Positions 52,362 through 54,737 of a stretch of DNA of 64,000 nucleotides are shown in pieces (the first letter of the stretch is position 1; each line of letters begins with the position of its first letter). The DNA is from Diphasiastrum complanatum (taxonomy: Eukaryota > Streptophyta > Lycopodiopsida > Lycopodiales > Lycopodiaceae). The notes beneath the pieces were generated by a model. The model worked only from the letters and a program-made list of their open reading frames with translations. It did not search any database and had not been told where the DNA came from. The DNA is taken from assembly GCA_029204225.1 (NCBI GenBank), contig MU832141.1:21172-85171 (forward strand), in the 5' to 3' direction. Both the position numbers and the translations under genes were made by a program.

Positions 52362-53456
52362 GCCAAACTCCAACTTCATGAATCATTAGCAGACCAAAAG
52401 TGATAAAACTTCAACACAAACCACAATACTCAAAATTCATATCACTATAATATATTAAAACTTGTAATCAACGATGAATCGGGCCCTTTTCTTTTTTTCA
52501 AACCAGCTTGAAACAATTTGTTCATTTCAAACGGCAATTCAGTGTTCAAACAAACCGCAGTTCATGGAAACTCTGTGTATGCACAACGAGAGCTTTCTAG
52601 AATAGTTCCAATTGTCTCAAAATCTAAACAATTTTAAAACCAACTAGAATTCAAATATGATAATAATTGGAAATCGGGACAAATTTCTCACATGTCAAGA
52701 TAAGCACAAAAACACAATTTGCCAAAAATAGAGTTTTCCATTTTAGACAATGCTATTTTTAGCCAAACATGTCCAAACTTAACAATACTTTACATGCATG
52801 GTGTACTTGGATGAAGTGCATGGCAATTATACTTAAAAAAGGCATCTTAACCCATCATCAAGTTTGATGAACTATTGTTTTAACTTTCAAAGTAGATTTT
52901 TGCATTTGATATATCAAATACAACTTGTACGTAGTATCTTGATGTTCTTACTCGAGCTTACAACAAAGGCTCAAGAATTTATTTAATAACCTTTTAAGTA
53001 TCCACCAAAGCAAAGAGAAGTTTATTCATATGTTTGACTCAAAAATCAGTTCAAAATTTCTACCAAATTAGATAAGTACAACTCACCAGGATCTAAAGGG
53101 AAAAAAAGCCCAAATGGCTTGAGGAACTCATTCAGCTCTATCCAACCAATGCCAGGTTCTACCACAACATCCATGTCCTTGATATGGAGCTCCTTTATGC
53201 CCTTTATTGAAAATCAAAAGTTTCAACAAAGTTACACACTCTTGTGATCACGATTCAACCTATATATTTACGCAGGTCCACTGGGATAGAAGGGAGAAGG
53301 AATCATTTGACTAAAACTCAGCTTGGAATCAAATCAACAATTTATAAGCAAATGGAAGCATACCTTCATCAAATTCATATCAATGCTTACTCCACCTCGA
53401 GGGGATGCAAGATGTCCTTCGATGGATGTATTCCCTCCAAATGGTATTATAGGAAC
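2829..53456 (-). CDS. DLD: D-lactate dehydrogenase (cytochrome), mitochondrial FAD-linked oxidase; ten exons, gene partial at both ends
   Basis: DLD proteins oxidise D-lactate (and D-2-hydroxyacids) to the 2-oxoacid in plant mitochondria, pass electrons through FAD to cytochrome c, and work downstream of the glyoxalase pathway. Exons in transcript order: 53456-53364, 53201-53087, 33156-33096, 23812-23776, 18858-18797, 7253-7157, 6823-6749, 6389-6281, 5161-5052, 2891-2829. All borders are GT/AG, phases agree, and the 822 nt are open. They cover the FAD_binding_4 domain (PP-loop '[12 protein letters not shown]', '[20 protein letters not shown]', '[20 protein letters not shown]') and the start of FAD-oxidase_C ('[15 protein letters not shown]', 'PTLMFELIG', 'RKEALWAC'). 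The mitochondrial presequence and the C-terminal HAGDGN and GEHGVG parts are not in the window. No stop codon or frameshift occurs, so the gene is probably functional. Introns measure 162, 19930, 9283, 4917, 11543, 333, 359, 1119 and 2160 bp. The family is assigned from recall; a glycolate oxidase GlcD-like paralogue is less likely. Confidence 0.88.
3810..4004 (-). pseudogene. Ty3/Gypsy reverse transcriptase scrap
   Basis: The minus strand reads '[20 protein letters not shown]' and '[19 protein letters not shown]'. In intact Gypsy RT this is the thumb segment 'HL..V...LR...L....KC.F....YLGH..S..G...DP'. Only about 65 residues survive, with no neighbouring domains. It sits in the 2.2-kb intron between DLD exons i and j. 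Confidence 0.65.
5052..5161 (-). CDS. DLD: DLD exon i
   Basis: 110 nt with acceptor GATACAG and donor GTAATG. It completes Glu and encodes '[20 protein letters not shown]' and '[16 protein letters not shown]', the helix and strand that lead to the '[11 protein letters not shown]' motif. Confidence 0.92.
5890..5922. repeat. Perfect 14-bp inverted repeat
   Basis: The arms CTTGTTGACAATCA and TGATTGTCAACAAG flank a five-base spacer. It lies in the intron between DLD exons h and i and could fold as a hairpin. There is no sign of a terminator or a transposon end here. Confidence 0.6.
6281..6389 (-). CDS. DLD: DLD exon h
   Basis: 109 nt with acceptor CTCCAG and donor GTAATT. It encodes '[20 protein letters not shown]', then '[16 protein letters not shown]' and the first base of a Glu codon. 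'SRVELLDE...AIN.ANG' and 'PTLMFE.IGT' are strongly conserved in plant DLD. Confidence 0.93.
6749..6823 (-). CDS. DLD: DLD exon g
   Basis: 75 nt, phase 0 at both ends, acceptor CTGAAG and donor GTTCCA. It encodes 25 residues, '[20 protein letters not shown]' then 'HSGIQ', matching the '[24 protein letters not shown]' block at the start of the C-terminal FAD-oxidase domain. Confidence 0.92.
7157..7253 (-). CDS. DLD: DLD exon f
   Basis: 97 nt with acceptor GGGCAG and donor GTGAGC. It completes Gly and encodes '[20 protein letters not shown]' and '[12 protein letters not shown]'. The usual family motif is IGSEGTLG; here the Glu is replaced by Gly. The 11.5-kb intron before it carries a LINE derivative and two hAT elements. 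Confidence 0.93.
8186..8270. other. Possible transposon terminus rich in GATTC/GAATC
   Basis: Several interleaved GATTC and GAATC words, including GCGATTCAGAATCGC, are followed by a T tract. Similar 'GTTGCAGCG..CGCGAT' sequence occurs near 23344. Plant hAT elements often have such subterminal repeats, so this may mark a hAT end, but no pairing could be shown by eye. Confidence 0.25.
8622..8700. repeat. (TC)n followed by (CA)n microsatellite
   Basis: About 60 bp of TC and 20 bp of AC repeats directly precede the 5' monomers of LINE copy 1. The tract is the left flank of that element and the presumed target. Confidence 0.95.
8701..8938 (+). repeat. Three 56-bp monomers separated by (TC)n
   Basis: A 56-bp unit starting AGCGATGGTGATGGCTGCTG and ending CTGGTCCGCCC occurs at 8701-8756, 8799-8854 and 8883-8938 with only a few substitutions. 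The units are separated by TC tracts of 42 and 28 bp, and the last is followed by 10 bp of TC and then ORF1 of LINE copy 1. Units 2 and 3 are in frame with the ORF1 body and free of stops. They may be a repeated 5' leader or promoter unit, or serial very short insertions into TC. The other near-complete LINE copy lacks them. Confidence 0.8.
8950..10250 (+). pseudogene. LINE ORF1 protein (Ser/Pro-rich, coiled coil, RRM-like), one stop
   Basis: Order of parts: a low-complexity Ser/Pro region; a leucine-rich coiled coil ('[20 protein letters not shown]', about 9603-9710); an RRM-like domain beginning 'NIRVRGIPD' with '[15 protein letters not shown]'; and a C-terminal part with '[15 protein letters not shown]' and '[14 protein letters not shown]'. 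This is the architecture of animal L1 ORF1p (Transposase_22), which binds RNA and trimerises. The ATG at 8950 is out of frame with the body, and a TGA at 9577 replaces a Trp codon present in copy 8. It may be read from 9591 as a 219-residue protein holding the coiled coil and RRM. Confidence 0.75.
10311..10926 (+). pseudogene. LINE ORF2 C-terminus: CCHC zinc finger and PIP-box motifs
   Basis: After the deletion junction the frame encodes '[20 protein letters not shown]', a CCHC finger ([19 protein letters not shown]), then '[14 protein letters not shown]', an Asp/Glu-rich and a His/Arg/Thr-rich linker, and ends '[19 protein letters not shown]'. QPLITSFF (10621-10644) fits the PIP-box consensus Q-x-x-(I/L/M)-x-x-(F/Y)-(F/Y). 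The terminal VVRITSFY has the same spacing without the Gln. An open frame runs from 10171, but the part before 10311 is ORF1 read in another frame. Confidence 0.75.
11294..12053 (-). pseudogene. hAT transposase C-terminal tail: acidic region plus AT-hook-like motif
   Basis: The last exon of the hAT gene encodes '[20 protein letters not shown]', an Arg/Glu-rich helix, a long Glu/Asp-rich stretch ('[20 protein letters not shown]'), then '[14 protein letters not shown]' (about 11655-11700). The PRGRP core is that of an AT-hook, a minor-groove DNA-binding motif. After a frame break near 11570 a Gly/Arg-rich and Ser/Asp-rich end follows. hAT transposases usually stop soon after the dimerisation domain, so this tail is an extra. 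An in-frame stop near 11986 needs checking. Confidence 0.6.
14277..14525 (-). repeat. 39-bp coding minisatellite in the hAT gene
   Basis: About six copies of a 39-bp unit (GTACTGGGCCCTGCACCTGT..., 13 codons) run across the linker after the BED finger. On the minus strand it encodes repeats of the type '[13 protein letters not shown]'. Units differ at a few positions, so the array is not brand new. Confidence 0.85.
15060..15835 (+). pseudogene. hAT transposase C-terminal part, second element, plus strand
   Basis: An uninterrupted frame of 239 codons from 15108 holds the end of a hAT transposase: 'ALHPQWLD', '[19 protein letters not shown]', '[20 protein letters not shown]', '[19 protein letters not shown]', then a charged tail with '[19 protein letters not shown]'. 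The dimerisation motif is intact. The catalytic N-terminal two thirds are missing, and the orientation is opposite to the neighbouring hAT element, so the two are separate insertions. Confidence 0.8.
16440..17225 (+). mobile_element. Degenerate Ty3/Gypsy fragment (gag to RT)
   Basis: Gag-like sequence around 16480-16610 ('[14 protein letters not shown]', 'KTSSWWRDL') is followed, after a deletion that removes protease, by RT pieces: '[20 protein letters not shown]' near 16905, '[13 protein letters not shown]' and '[12 protein letters not shown]' near 17150. Stops and frameshifts are frequent. No LTR was identified. Confidence 0.7.
17240..17480 (-). mobile_element. Two stacked LINE 3'-UTR fragments, minus strand
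   Basis: Positions 17255-17350 are the reverse complement of the 3' UTR seen at 51140-51230 (shared words TGGATGATAGTGTCATACC and CATATATCAT). Positions 17370-17470 match the last 100 bases of the same family (GGAGACGTTT...TGCTCC...CTTTTGGC). In minus orientation the second ends where the first begins, so two 3' ends stand head to tail. Their terminal AATAAAGC and TC tail have decayed. Confidence 0.65.
17481..18796. other. Intron sequence, nothing recognised
   Basis: AT-rich sequence between the LINE scraps and DLD exon e. The open frames here have no family resemblance that I can see. Confidence 0.4.
18797..18858 (-). CDS. DLD: DLD exon e
   Basis: 62 nt with acceptor TTTAACAG and donor GTCAGT. 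It encodes '[20 protein letters not shown]' and two bases of the following Gly codon. In the family this block is '[20 protein letters not shown]', so only two residues differ. Confidence 0.93.
19356..19449. repeat. 47-bp tandem duplication
   Basis: The unit beginning CCTATTGCTTGATGCAAATC occurs twice in a row with two or three differences. It lies in DLD intron d-e with no associated gene. A weaker local duplication around TTGGCTAGTAGCTA lies near 19890-19965. Confidence 0.8.
20280..21195 (-). mobile_element. LINE fragment, minus strand (RT palm to thumb region)
   Basis: Read on the minus strand from 21195: '[20 protein letters not shown]', a degraded catalytic loop '[20 protein letters not shown]' (YADD changed to YVDD), '[14 protein letters not shown]', then the region with '[11 protein letters not shown]' and 'FGIS'. 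It is close to copy 8 of the plus-strand family, with stops and frameshifts. Both ends are truncated; the 5' side abuts a hAT relic at about 21200 and no 3' tail remains. It is in sense orientation to DLD. Confidence 0.75.
21200..22230 (-). pseudogene. hAT transposase relic (BED finger to DUF659)
   Basis: The minus strand shows the same layout as the hAT element at 11.3-14.9 kb. A BED-finger region (about 22180-22040, '[11 protein letters not shown]') is followed by a Ser/Gly-rich linker, and then '[20 protein letters not shown]', '[12 protein letters not shown]' and '[10 protein letters not shown]' between 21545 and 21270. Stops interrupt it. It is about as diverged from the other hAT copy as expected for a related family, and it is cut at 21200 by the LINE fragment. 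Confidence 0.7.
22231..23775. other. Intron sequence, no gene recognised
   Basis: Chance frames of 80-90 codons occur on both strands but show no motif. GATCGCGATC-rich sequence at 23344-23390 may be a transposon terminus (compare 8186-8270). DLD micro-exon d follows directly. Confidence 0.35.
23776..23812 (-). CDS. DLD: DLD micro-exon d
   Basis: Only 37 nt, with acceptor CTTGCAG and donor GTTTGG. With the two bases carried over from exon c it reads '[13 protein letters not shown]', identical in pattern to plant DLD between the SGSLAV and VVLPNGD blocks. I searched for it because exons c and e left a 13-residue gap. The fit in phase, length and sequence makes it convincing despite its size. 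Confidence 0.92.
24615..24668. repeat. Short (TTCCCR)n low-complexity tract
   Basis: Imperfect repeats of TTCCCA and TTCCCG run for about 55 bp in intron c-d. Confidence 0.75.
24918..25335 (-). repeat. Gypsy-1 3' LTR
   Basis: The left member of the LTR pair (3' LTR in element orientation). A polypurine tract (TAGGGGAGA on the minus strand, 25336-25345) lies directly next to its start, which fixes the right border. It contains a short GA repeat. About 110 bp of a related LTR recur at 54627-54735. Confidence 0.85.
27430..27854 (-). pseudogene. Gypsy-1 Gag fragment
   Basis: Two overlapping minus-strand frames together resemble a Retrotrans_gag domain: '[19 protein letters not shown]' followed by '[20 protein letters not shown]'. 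A frameshift near 27640 separates them. The zinc knuckle follows about 250 bp downstream. Confidence 0.65.
28884..28897 (-). promoter_or_regulatory. Gypsy-1 primer-binding site (tRNA-iMet type)
   Basis: TGGTATCAAAGC next to the 5' LTR differs by one base from the common plant LTR-element PBS complementary to initiator Met tRNA. Confidence 0.7.
28899..29311 (-). repeat. Gypsy-1 5' LTR
   Basis: The right member of the pair. The minus strand reads ...TTTATAACT followed at once by TGGTATCAAAGC, which resembles the tRNA-iMet primer-binding site TGGTATCAGAGC and fixes the left border. The right border is where Copia integrase homology begins. Confidence 0.85.
29312..30105 (-). mobile_element. Ty1/Copia relic, integrase core
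   Basis: The minus strand encodes a Copia integrase: '[20 protein letters not shown]' (first Asp), '[14 protein letters not shown]', '[20 protein letters not shown]' (second Asp), then '[19 protein letters not shown]' and, after a frame break near 29602, '[13 protein letters not shown]' and '[11 protein letters not shown]'. The usual segment carrying the third catalytic acid (Q-N-G-x-x-E-R) is shortened to '[15 protein letters not shown]', so catalysis should be lost. The rest of the element is cut off at 29311 by Gypsy-1; no RT part was found beyond it. Confidence 0.85.
30104..30197. repeat. 47-bp tandem duplication
   Basis: GAAGCAATCTTCCTAAGAGT... repeats once with one base change, directly at the N-terminal edge of the Copia integrase fragment. 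Confidence 0.85.
30935..31690 (+). mobile_element. Old LINE relic of a different family (RT thumb region)
   Basis: The plus strand reads '[20 protein letters not shown]' and '[20 protein letters not shown]', the segment after the RT catalytic loop in RTE- or jockey-like LINEs ('L.V..SYKYLG..F....W..C..KR'). After a 156-bp tandem duplication (31041-31352) the downstream region resembles 'W..IE.IQK.F' and a helical part up to about 31640. No catalytic residues remain. It differs from the TC-associated LINE family. Confidence 0.6.
31041..31352 (+). repeat. 156-bp tandem duplication inside the old LINE
   Basis: Two copies of a segment containing CTTGGGGAAATTCAAA and CATCACATTAGTG are spaced 156 bp apart, with about 20% difference. 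Confidence 0.7.
31691..33095. other. Intron sequence, nothing recognised
   Basis: A 124-codon minus frame (32269-31895) and other chance frames show no motif I can name. DLD exon c follows. Confidence 0.35.
33096..33156 (-). CDS. DLD: DLD exon c
   Basis: 61 nt with acceptor ATGCAG and donor GTATGC. It completes the split Gly codon and encodes '[19 protein letters not shown]' plus the first two bases of an Arg codon. This is the FAD pyrophosphate-contact segment. It lies 19.9 kb downstream of exon b, across four Gypsy copies and a LINE train. Confidence 0.93.
33429..33656 (-). CDS. Unrecognised 75-codon frame, possibly a transposon piece
   Basis: The frame has coding-like composition (Trp, Gly and Asp rich: '[18 protein letters not shown]', '[18 protein letters not shown]') and stays open upstream of its Met to about 33700 ('[19 protein letters not shown]'). 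I do not recognise the family. It lies in DLD intron b-c, 270 bp from exon c and just beyond the Gypsy-2 remains, so it may be part of a mobile element. Function unknown. Confidence 0.3.
   Translation of the reverse strand: MYLQARRCVLGIAKGDGWWYGMPVIAGGLTRHEDFDSSSAWGWVGSDPMDGRIQFVVTGMGRASTFKAIGDLREL
34139..34497. repeat. 192-bp tandem duplication
   Basis: The unit beginning ACAAATCCACCATCATGAGT starts at 34139 and again at 34331 with few differences. The second unit is broken by the end of Gypsy-2 coding sequence at about 34490. It may derive from the LTR of that element. Confidence 0.85.
34474..36853 (-). mobile_element. Gypsy-2, truncated LTR retrotransposon (gag, RT, RNase H)
   Basis: Gag begins near 36778 ('[20 protein letters not shown]') and continues in another frame ('[16 protein letters not shown]', '[19 protein letters not shown]'). 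The zinc knuckle near 35950 is split by a frameshift: '[10 protein letters not shown]' in one frame and 'GHLLKDC' in the next. Protease and the RT N-terminus are lost. RT follows ('[20 protein letters not shown]' at 35700-35640; catalytic 'FLDDILIYS' near 35370), then RNase H ('[20 protein letters not shown]', '[18 protein letters not shown]', '[10 protein letters not shown]'). Coding sequence stops at about 34490 with integrase absent. A Lys-rich block lies between RT and RNase H (about 35060-34990). Confidence 0.85.
34680..35384 (-). pseudogene. Gypsy-2 RT C-terminal half and RNase H
   Basis: 234 codons without a stop. FLDD, the RT catalytic Asp pair, is at the N-terminus, followed by '[20 protein letters not shown]' and '[12 protein letters not shown]', and then a 27-residue insert rich in Lys and Arg ('[13 protein letters not shown]') not found in the other Gypsy copies here. 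RNase H with '[11 protein letters not shown]' and '[15 protein letters not shown]' follows. The last codons shift frame at about 34710 into the remaining RNase H end. Confidence 0.75.
36870..37786 (-). repeat. Probable LTR-containing interval between Gypsy-3 and Gypsy-2
   Basis: On the minus strand a polypurine tract (GAGGAGGGAAGGGA, 37800-37787) ends the Gypsy-3 coding region and is followed at 37786 by TGTCAC, a proper LTR start. Some 900 bp later Gypsy-2 gag begins. One LTR may therefore serve as the 3' LTR of Gypsy-3 and the 5' LTR of Gypsy-2. A 74-bp imperfect tandem repeat (GGACCAAGTGTCCCARTGAG at 37461 and 37535) lies inside. No second LTR copy could be matched by eye. Confidence 0.5.
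37799..38530 (-). pseudogene. Gypsy-3 integrase C-terminus and chromodomain
   Basis: 243 codons open: the end of the integrase core ('[20 protein letters not shown]'), the GPF-like linker ('[20 protein letters not shown]'), '[11 protein letters not shown]', and a chromodomain-like end with '[16 protein letters not shown]'. Chromodomains target chromovirus integration to marked chromatin. The Trp of 'ATWE' and the 'EYLVAW' strand are kept. Confidence 0.8.
38876..39562 (-). pseudogene. Gypsy-3 RT C-terminal half and RNase H
   Basis: 228 codons open from '[10 protein letters not shown]' through catalytic 'VDD' to the RNase H strand '[17 protein letters not shown]'. One or two base changes at 39562 separate it from the RT N-terminal half (39912-39559), and a stop near 38876 separates it from the remaining RNase H (38848-38627). 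Confidence 0.8.
41977..42921 (+). pseudogene. Gypsy-4 reverse transcriptase
   Basis: 314 codons open, holding the complete RT palm: '[20 protein letters not shown]', '[20 protein letters not shown]', '[20 protein letters not shown]', '[20 protein letters not shown]', catalytic '[11 protein letters not shown]' and '[18 protein letters not shown]'. A TAA at 42919 interrupts just before RNase H ('FLGLAG*YRRF'). Protease is not evident upstream: sequence passes from the zinc-knuckle region to RT within about 150 bp. Confidence 0.85.
42964..43480 (+). pseudogene. Gypsy-4 RNase H
   Basis: '[20 protein letters not shown]' and '[13 protein letters not shown]' carry the first RNase H catalytic Asp. 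A TAG at 43192 interrupts before '[19 protein letters not shown]'. The rest, including '[15 protein letters not shown]', is out of frame. Confidence 0.75.
43687..44373 (+). pseudogene. Gypsy-4 integrase, zinc and catalytic domains
   Basis: The HHCC domain ('[20 protein letters not shown]', '[14 protein letters not shown]') is followed by the rve core with first Asp in '[11 protein letters not shown]', second Asp in '[15 protein letters not shown]', and a shortened '[20 protein letters not shown]' that carries the third acid (E of QTERVNQ) but lacks residues usually between 'H' and 'DGQTER'. A TGA at 44372 separates it from the C-terminal part. Confidence 0.85.
44386..45114 (+). pseudogene. 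Gypsy-4 integrase C-terminus and chromodomain
   Basis: Continues in frame with the integrase after one stop: '[20 protein letters not shown]', '[20 protein letters not shown]', '[14 protein letters not shown]', then the chromodomain '[20 protein letters not shown]' and '[20 protein letters not shown]'. The polypurine tract overlaps the final codons, as in other chromoviruses. Confidence 0.85.
45476..45536. repeat. (TA)n followed by (GA)n microsatellite
   Basis: About 40 bp of TA and 20 bp of GA lie inside the 3' LTR region of Gypsy-4. Confidence 0.9.
45846..47257 (-). mobile_element. Gypsy-5, chromovirus 3' half with LTR
   Basis: The minus strand gives integrase core ('[20 protein letters not shown]', '[20 protein letters not shown]', '[20 protein letters not shown]', with the second and third acids present) and the core end ('[20 protein letters not shown]'). 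After a frame break near 46690 come '[20 protein letters not shown]' and a chromodomain with '[20 protein letters not shown]'. A polypurine tract at 46290-46275 precedes the LTR start TGTTACGAC at 46274; the LTR runs left to about 45846. The 5' part is cut at 47257 by LINE copy 2. It is closely related to Gypsy-3. Confidence 0.8.
47258..47831 (+). mobile_element. LINE copy 2, 3' fragment
   Basis: Begins inside the ORF2 C-terminus ('LFRDGPHS' equivalent; TCTTTCGCGATGGCCCGC) directly at Gypsy-5 sequence and is about 95% like the end of copy 7. It keeps both C-terminal PIP-like motifs: QLLLTCFF at 47406-47429 and QRTLHTYF at 47547-47570. After the 3' UTR it ends with GTGCCCAAAAGACGTTAATAAAGC and a short TC tract. 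The typical 5' truncation shows that it arrived by target-primed reverse transcription. Confidence 0.85.
47876..48545 (+). pseudogene. LINE copy 3 AP-like endonuclease
   Basis: Motifs 'GVWNRNG' (Asn), 'LLFMETHES' (Glu), 'FVAACYFPP', '[15 protein letters not shown]' (Asp/Asn) are in one frame to about 48370, then a frameshift. Further on and frame-shifted are '[13 protein letters not shown]' and '[14 protein letters not shown]', where the usual catalytic S-D-H is S-N-H. The enzyme would nick target DNA. It is broken here. Confidence 0.75.
49428..50234 (+). pseudogene. LINE copy 3 reverse transcriptase, YAND active site
   Basis: RT blocks: '[20 protein letters not shown]', '[20 protein letters not shown]', '[20 protein letters not shown]', '[15 protein letters not shown]' and '[20 protein letters not shown]'. 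The catalytic pair YADD reads YAND (49965-49976), which should abolish polymerisation. The frame ends in the internal deletion just after 'YTYLGV'. Confidence 0.8.
50235..50604 (+). pseudogene. LINE copy 3 ORF2 C-terminus with zinc finger
   Basis: '[20 protein letters not shown]' is followed by a CCHC finger ('[20 protein letters not shown]') and '[20 protein letters not shown]'. After a stop near 50602, and in another frame, 'NQPHITLFL' (about 50644-50670) stands where other copies have the PIP box; its last aromatic is Leu. Confidence 0.75.
51111..51416 (+). mobile_element. LINE copy 4, 3'-UTR fragment
   Basis: Begins directly after the TC tract of copy 3. It opens with the coding end 'RITSFYSIS' and continues through the 3' UTR of the subfamily also seen in copies 1 and 8, ending with CTTTTGGCATGGAAAAGACATTAATAAAGC and (TTTC)n plus TC. 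About 300 bp long: a strongly 5'-truncated insertion. Confidence 0.85.
51417..52357 (+). mobile_element. LINE copy 5, ORF1-only derivative
   Basis: Starts at the tail of copy 4 with the C-terminal half of ORF1 and passes straight from the ORF1 stop (52007) into a 3' UTR of the copy 2/7 type, with no ORF2. The end is GTGCCCAAAAGACATTAATAAAGC followed by about 79 bp of TC. It is a second, independent ORF2-less derivative of the family. Confidence 0.85.
51603..52007 (+). pseudogene. LINE copy 5 ORF1 C-terminal half (RRM-like and C-terminal domain)
   Basis: 134 codons: '[20 protein letters not shown]', '[20 protein letters not shown]', '[20 protein letters not shown]' and '[19 protein letters not shown]'. 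Upstream, in another frame, the coiled-coil end '[14 protein letters not shown]' is recognisable from about 51480. It is about half identical to copy 1 and copy 8 ORF1, so it belongs to an older split in the family. Confidence 0.75.
52358..53086. other. Intron sequence, nothing recognised
   Basis: AT-rich sequence between the LINE train and DLD exon b. No motif seen. Confidence 0.4.
53087..53201 (-). CDS. DLD: DLD exon b
   Basis: 115 nt, entered in phase 0 and left after one base of a Gly codon. Acceptor AAAG, donor GTGAGT. It encodes '[20 protein letters not shown]' and then '[18 protein letters not shown]', matching the 'DMDVIVEPGIGWLELNEYL' region of plant DLD. A 162-bp intron separates it from exon a. 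Confidence 0.92.
53364..53456 (-). CDS. DLD: DLD exon a (FAD PP-loop)
   Basis: 93 nt, phase 0 at both ends. The acceptor is CTCTAG and the donor GTATGC. It encodes 31 residues beginning '[15 protein letters not shown]' and ending '[11 protein letters not shown]', the dinucleotide-binding PP-loop of the FAD_binding_4 fold. The preceding exon was not found to the right, so the upstream intron is at least 10.5 kb or the next exon is unrecognisable. Confidence 0.9.
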
Positions 53457-54115
53457 CTAGAGCAAAGCTTACATGACATATGTTAAGGAACGCTTAAAAT
53501 TCAACAAGAGAAAAGGAAACTTATGTTTACTTGGTTTCACGTGGGTTTGATTAACATCTTCTACAACTCAAATAGTCATGCTCTCCTCTATAATTGTGTG
53601 CTCCAATTGATCACGTAACTTTCCAACAAAAATTGACAGCAATCCTAAAAAGGATCCAATAAATTGGTGTGCAGCAAGAGTTATGATACTAGTGGATCTG
53701 CTATACAATTTGCACCTTTCAAGGTCAACAGCTGAAATCTACAAAAATAGTCAGGTGAGGTTTTCCACTCTCCAAAATCTTTGGAATCTACATATACACG
53801 CTTGAGGGATGGTTAGCAAACTGAGGAAGCGGAACCAAGCATACAAATTATTTGATAGAGCTTTTACTTAATGCAAATGATTGACTATTTTGGCCAGCCT
53901 TCGACAAAATCTCAACACTCTCAATACCTCACAAAAAAAATTCTGCTCTCTTGGAAGTTGGATAGAGAAATATGTCCTTGCAATCCAAGGGTTAAGTAGT
54001 CTCCATATTGTGTTTGATGGTAGGAAAGTTAATTGAAATGCAATTGTTAAAGTTGTTTCTATGGAAGAATAAAGGCATAATTTTAAGGCTAAGAGTTAGA
54101 TTCAGTTATTTAAGG

Positions 54116-54170
54116 TTGTTGCCCCCACTCCAATTCAGTTATGTAGACTGAATTGGAGTGGGGGCAACAA
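54116..54170. repeat. Perfect 24-bp inverted repeat with 7-base loop
   Basis: Arm one (54116-54139) starts TTGTTGCCCCCACTCCAATT. Arm two (54147-54170) is its exact reverse complement. The loop is TATGTAG. A perfect stem of this length would form a strong hairpin in RNA from either strand. There is no flanking transposon signature that I can see. Confidence 0.9.
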
Positions 54171-54512
54171 GTTTCTTTTTCTAAAAGTCAAAAAGTCGAC
54201 ATGGACAACATTACCTTATTAATCATGGTAACCTACAAGCAGGTCAAGACGAGTTCAAAGAGCTAAGTTTCACACTAGTGCACCACCTTCACATGTTTCA
54301 TCATCAAGGGGATCTAAGAAATCTTGTAAGTTTCATCATCAAAGCTCACACAAAATGGCAATTGCTCTTCATGAGGAGTATTATTCATCATTGATGGCAT
54401 TTGAACGTGACAAGAAGGTGATCTACACGGCCAAGTTAACACTAAAGTCCTAGACATTATTGGCTTGTTGATTAGTCTTGCAAGTGAGTGATCTCAACAA
54501 CCATTAGTAAAG

Positions 54513-54513
<1 letters not shown>

Positions 54514-54583
<70 letters not shown>

Positions 54584-54626
54584 AGACATTATATAATTTC
54601 TTCTTCTTCTTCTTCTCTCTCTCATC
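54514..54626. repeat. (TC)n tract followed by a minimal LINE-like tail and (TTC)n
   Basis: About 67 bp of TC (54514-54580), then AACAGACATTATATAATTTC, (TTC)5 and a short TC run. The AGACATTA...TTTC core resembles the last bases of the LINE family (compare GACATTAATATATTC in copy 3). It may be an almost completely 5'-truncated insertion. Confidence 0.6.
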
Positions 54627-54735
54627 ACCAAGTAGGGCCCAAGGCTAGTACATGAATAAAAAGGGCCCATAGGCCTGCTTATGCATAATAAAGAAATGGA
54701 CACGGCGAATGTAATAAGCCGAGTCCATAACTGTG
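54627..54735 (-). repeat. LTR fragment related to Gypsy-1
   Basis: Shares GGGCCCAAGGCTAGTACATG, AAAGGGCCCATAGGCCTG and GAGTCCATAAC with the Gypsy-1 LTRs. Only about 110 bp remain, ending in the same GTCCATAAC terminus, directly before LINE copy 6. Confidence 0.8.
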
Positions 54736-54737
54736 GA

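Noticed and set aside
53570-53650. Possible further DLD exon ('FVGKLRDQLEHTIIEESMTI' on the minus strand)
   Set aside because: Some likeness to the N-terminal 'LIAQLKSIL.DN.TTDY' region, but no room for the intervening coding sequence before exon a, and a stop follows at once.
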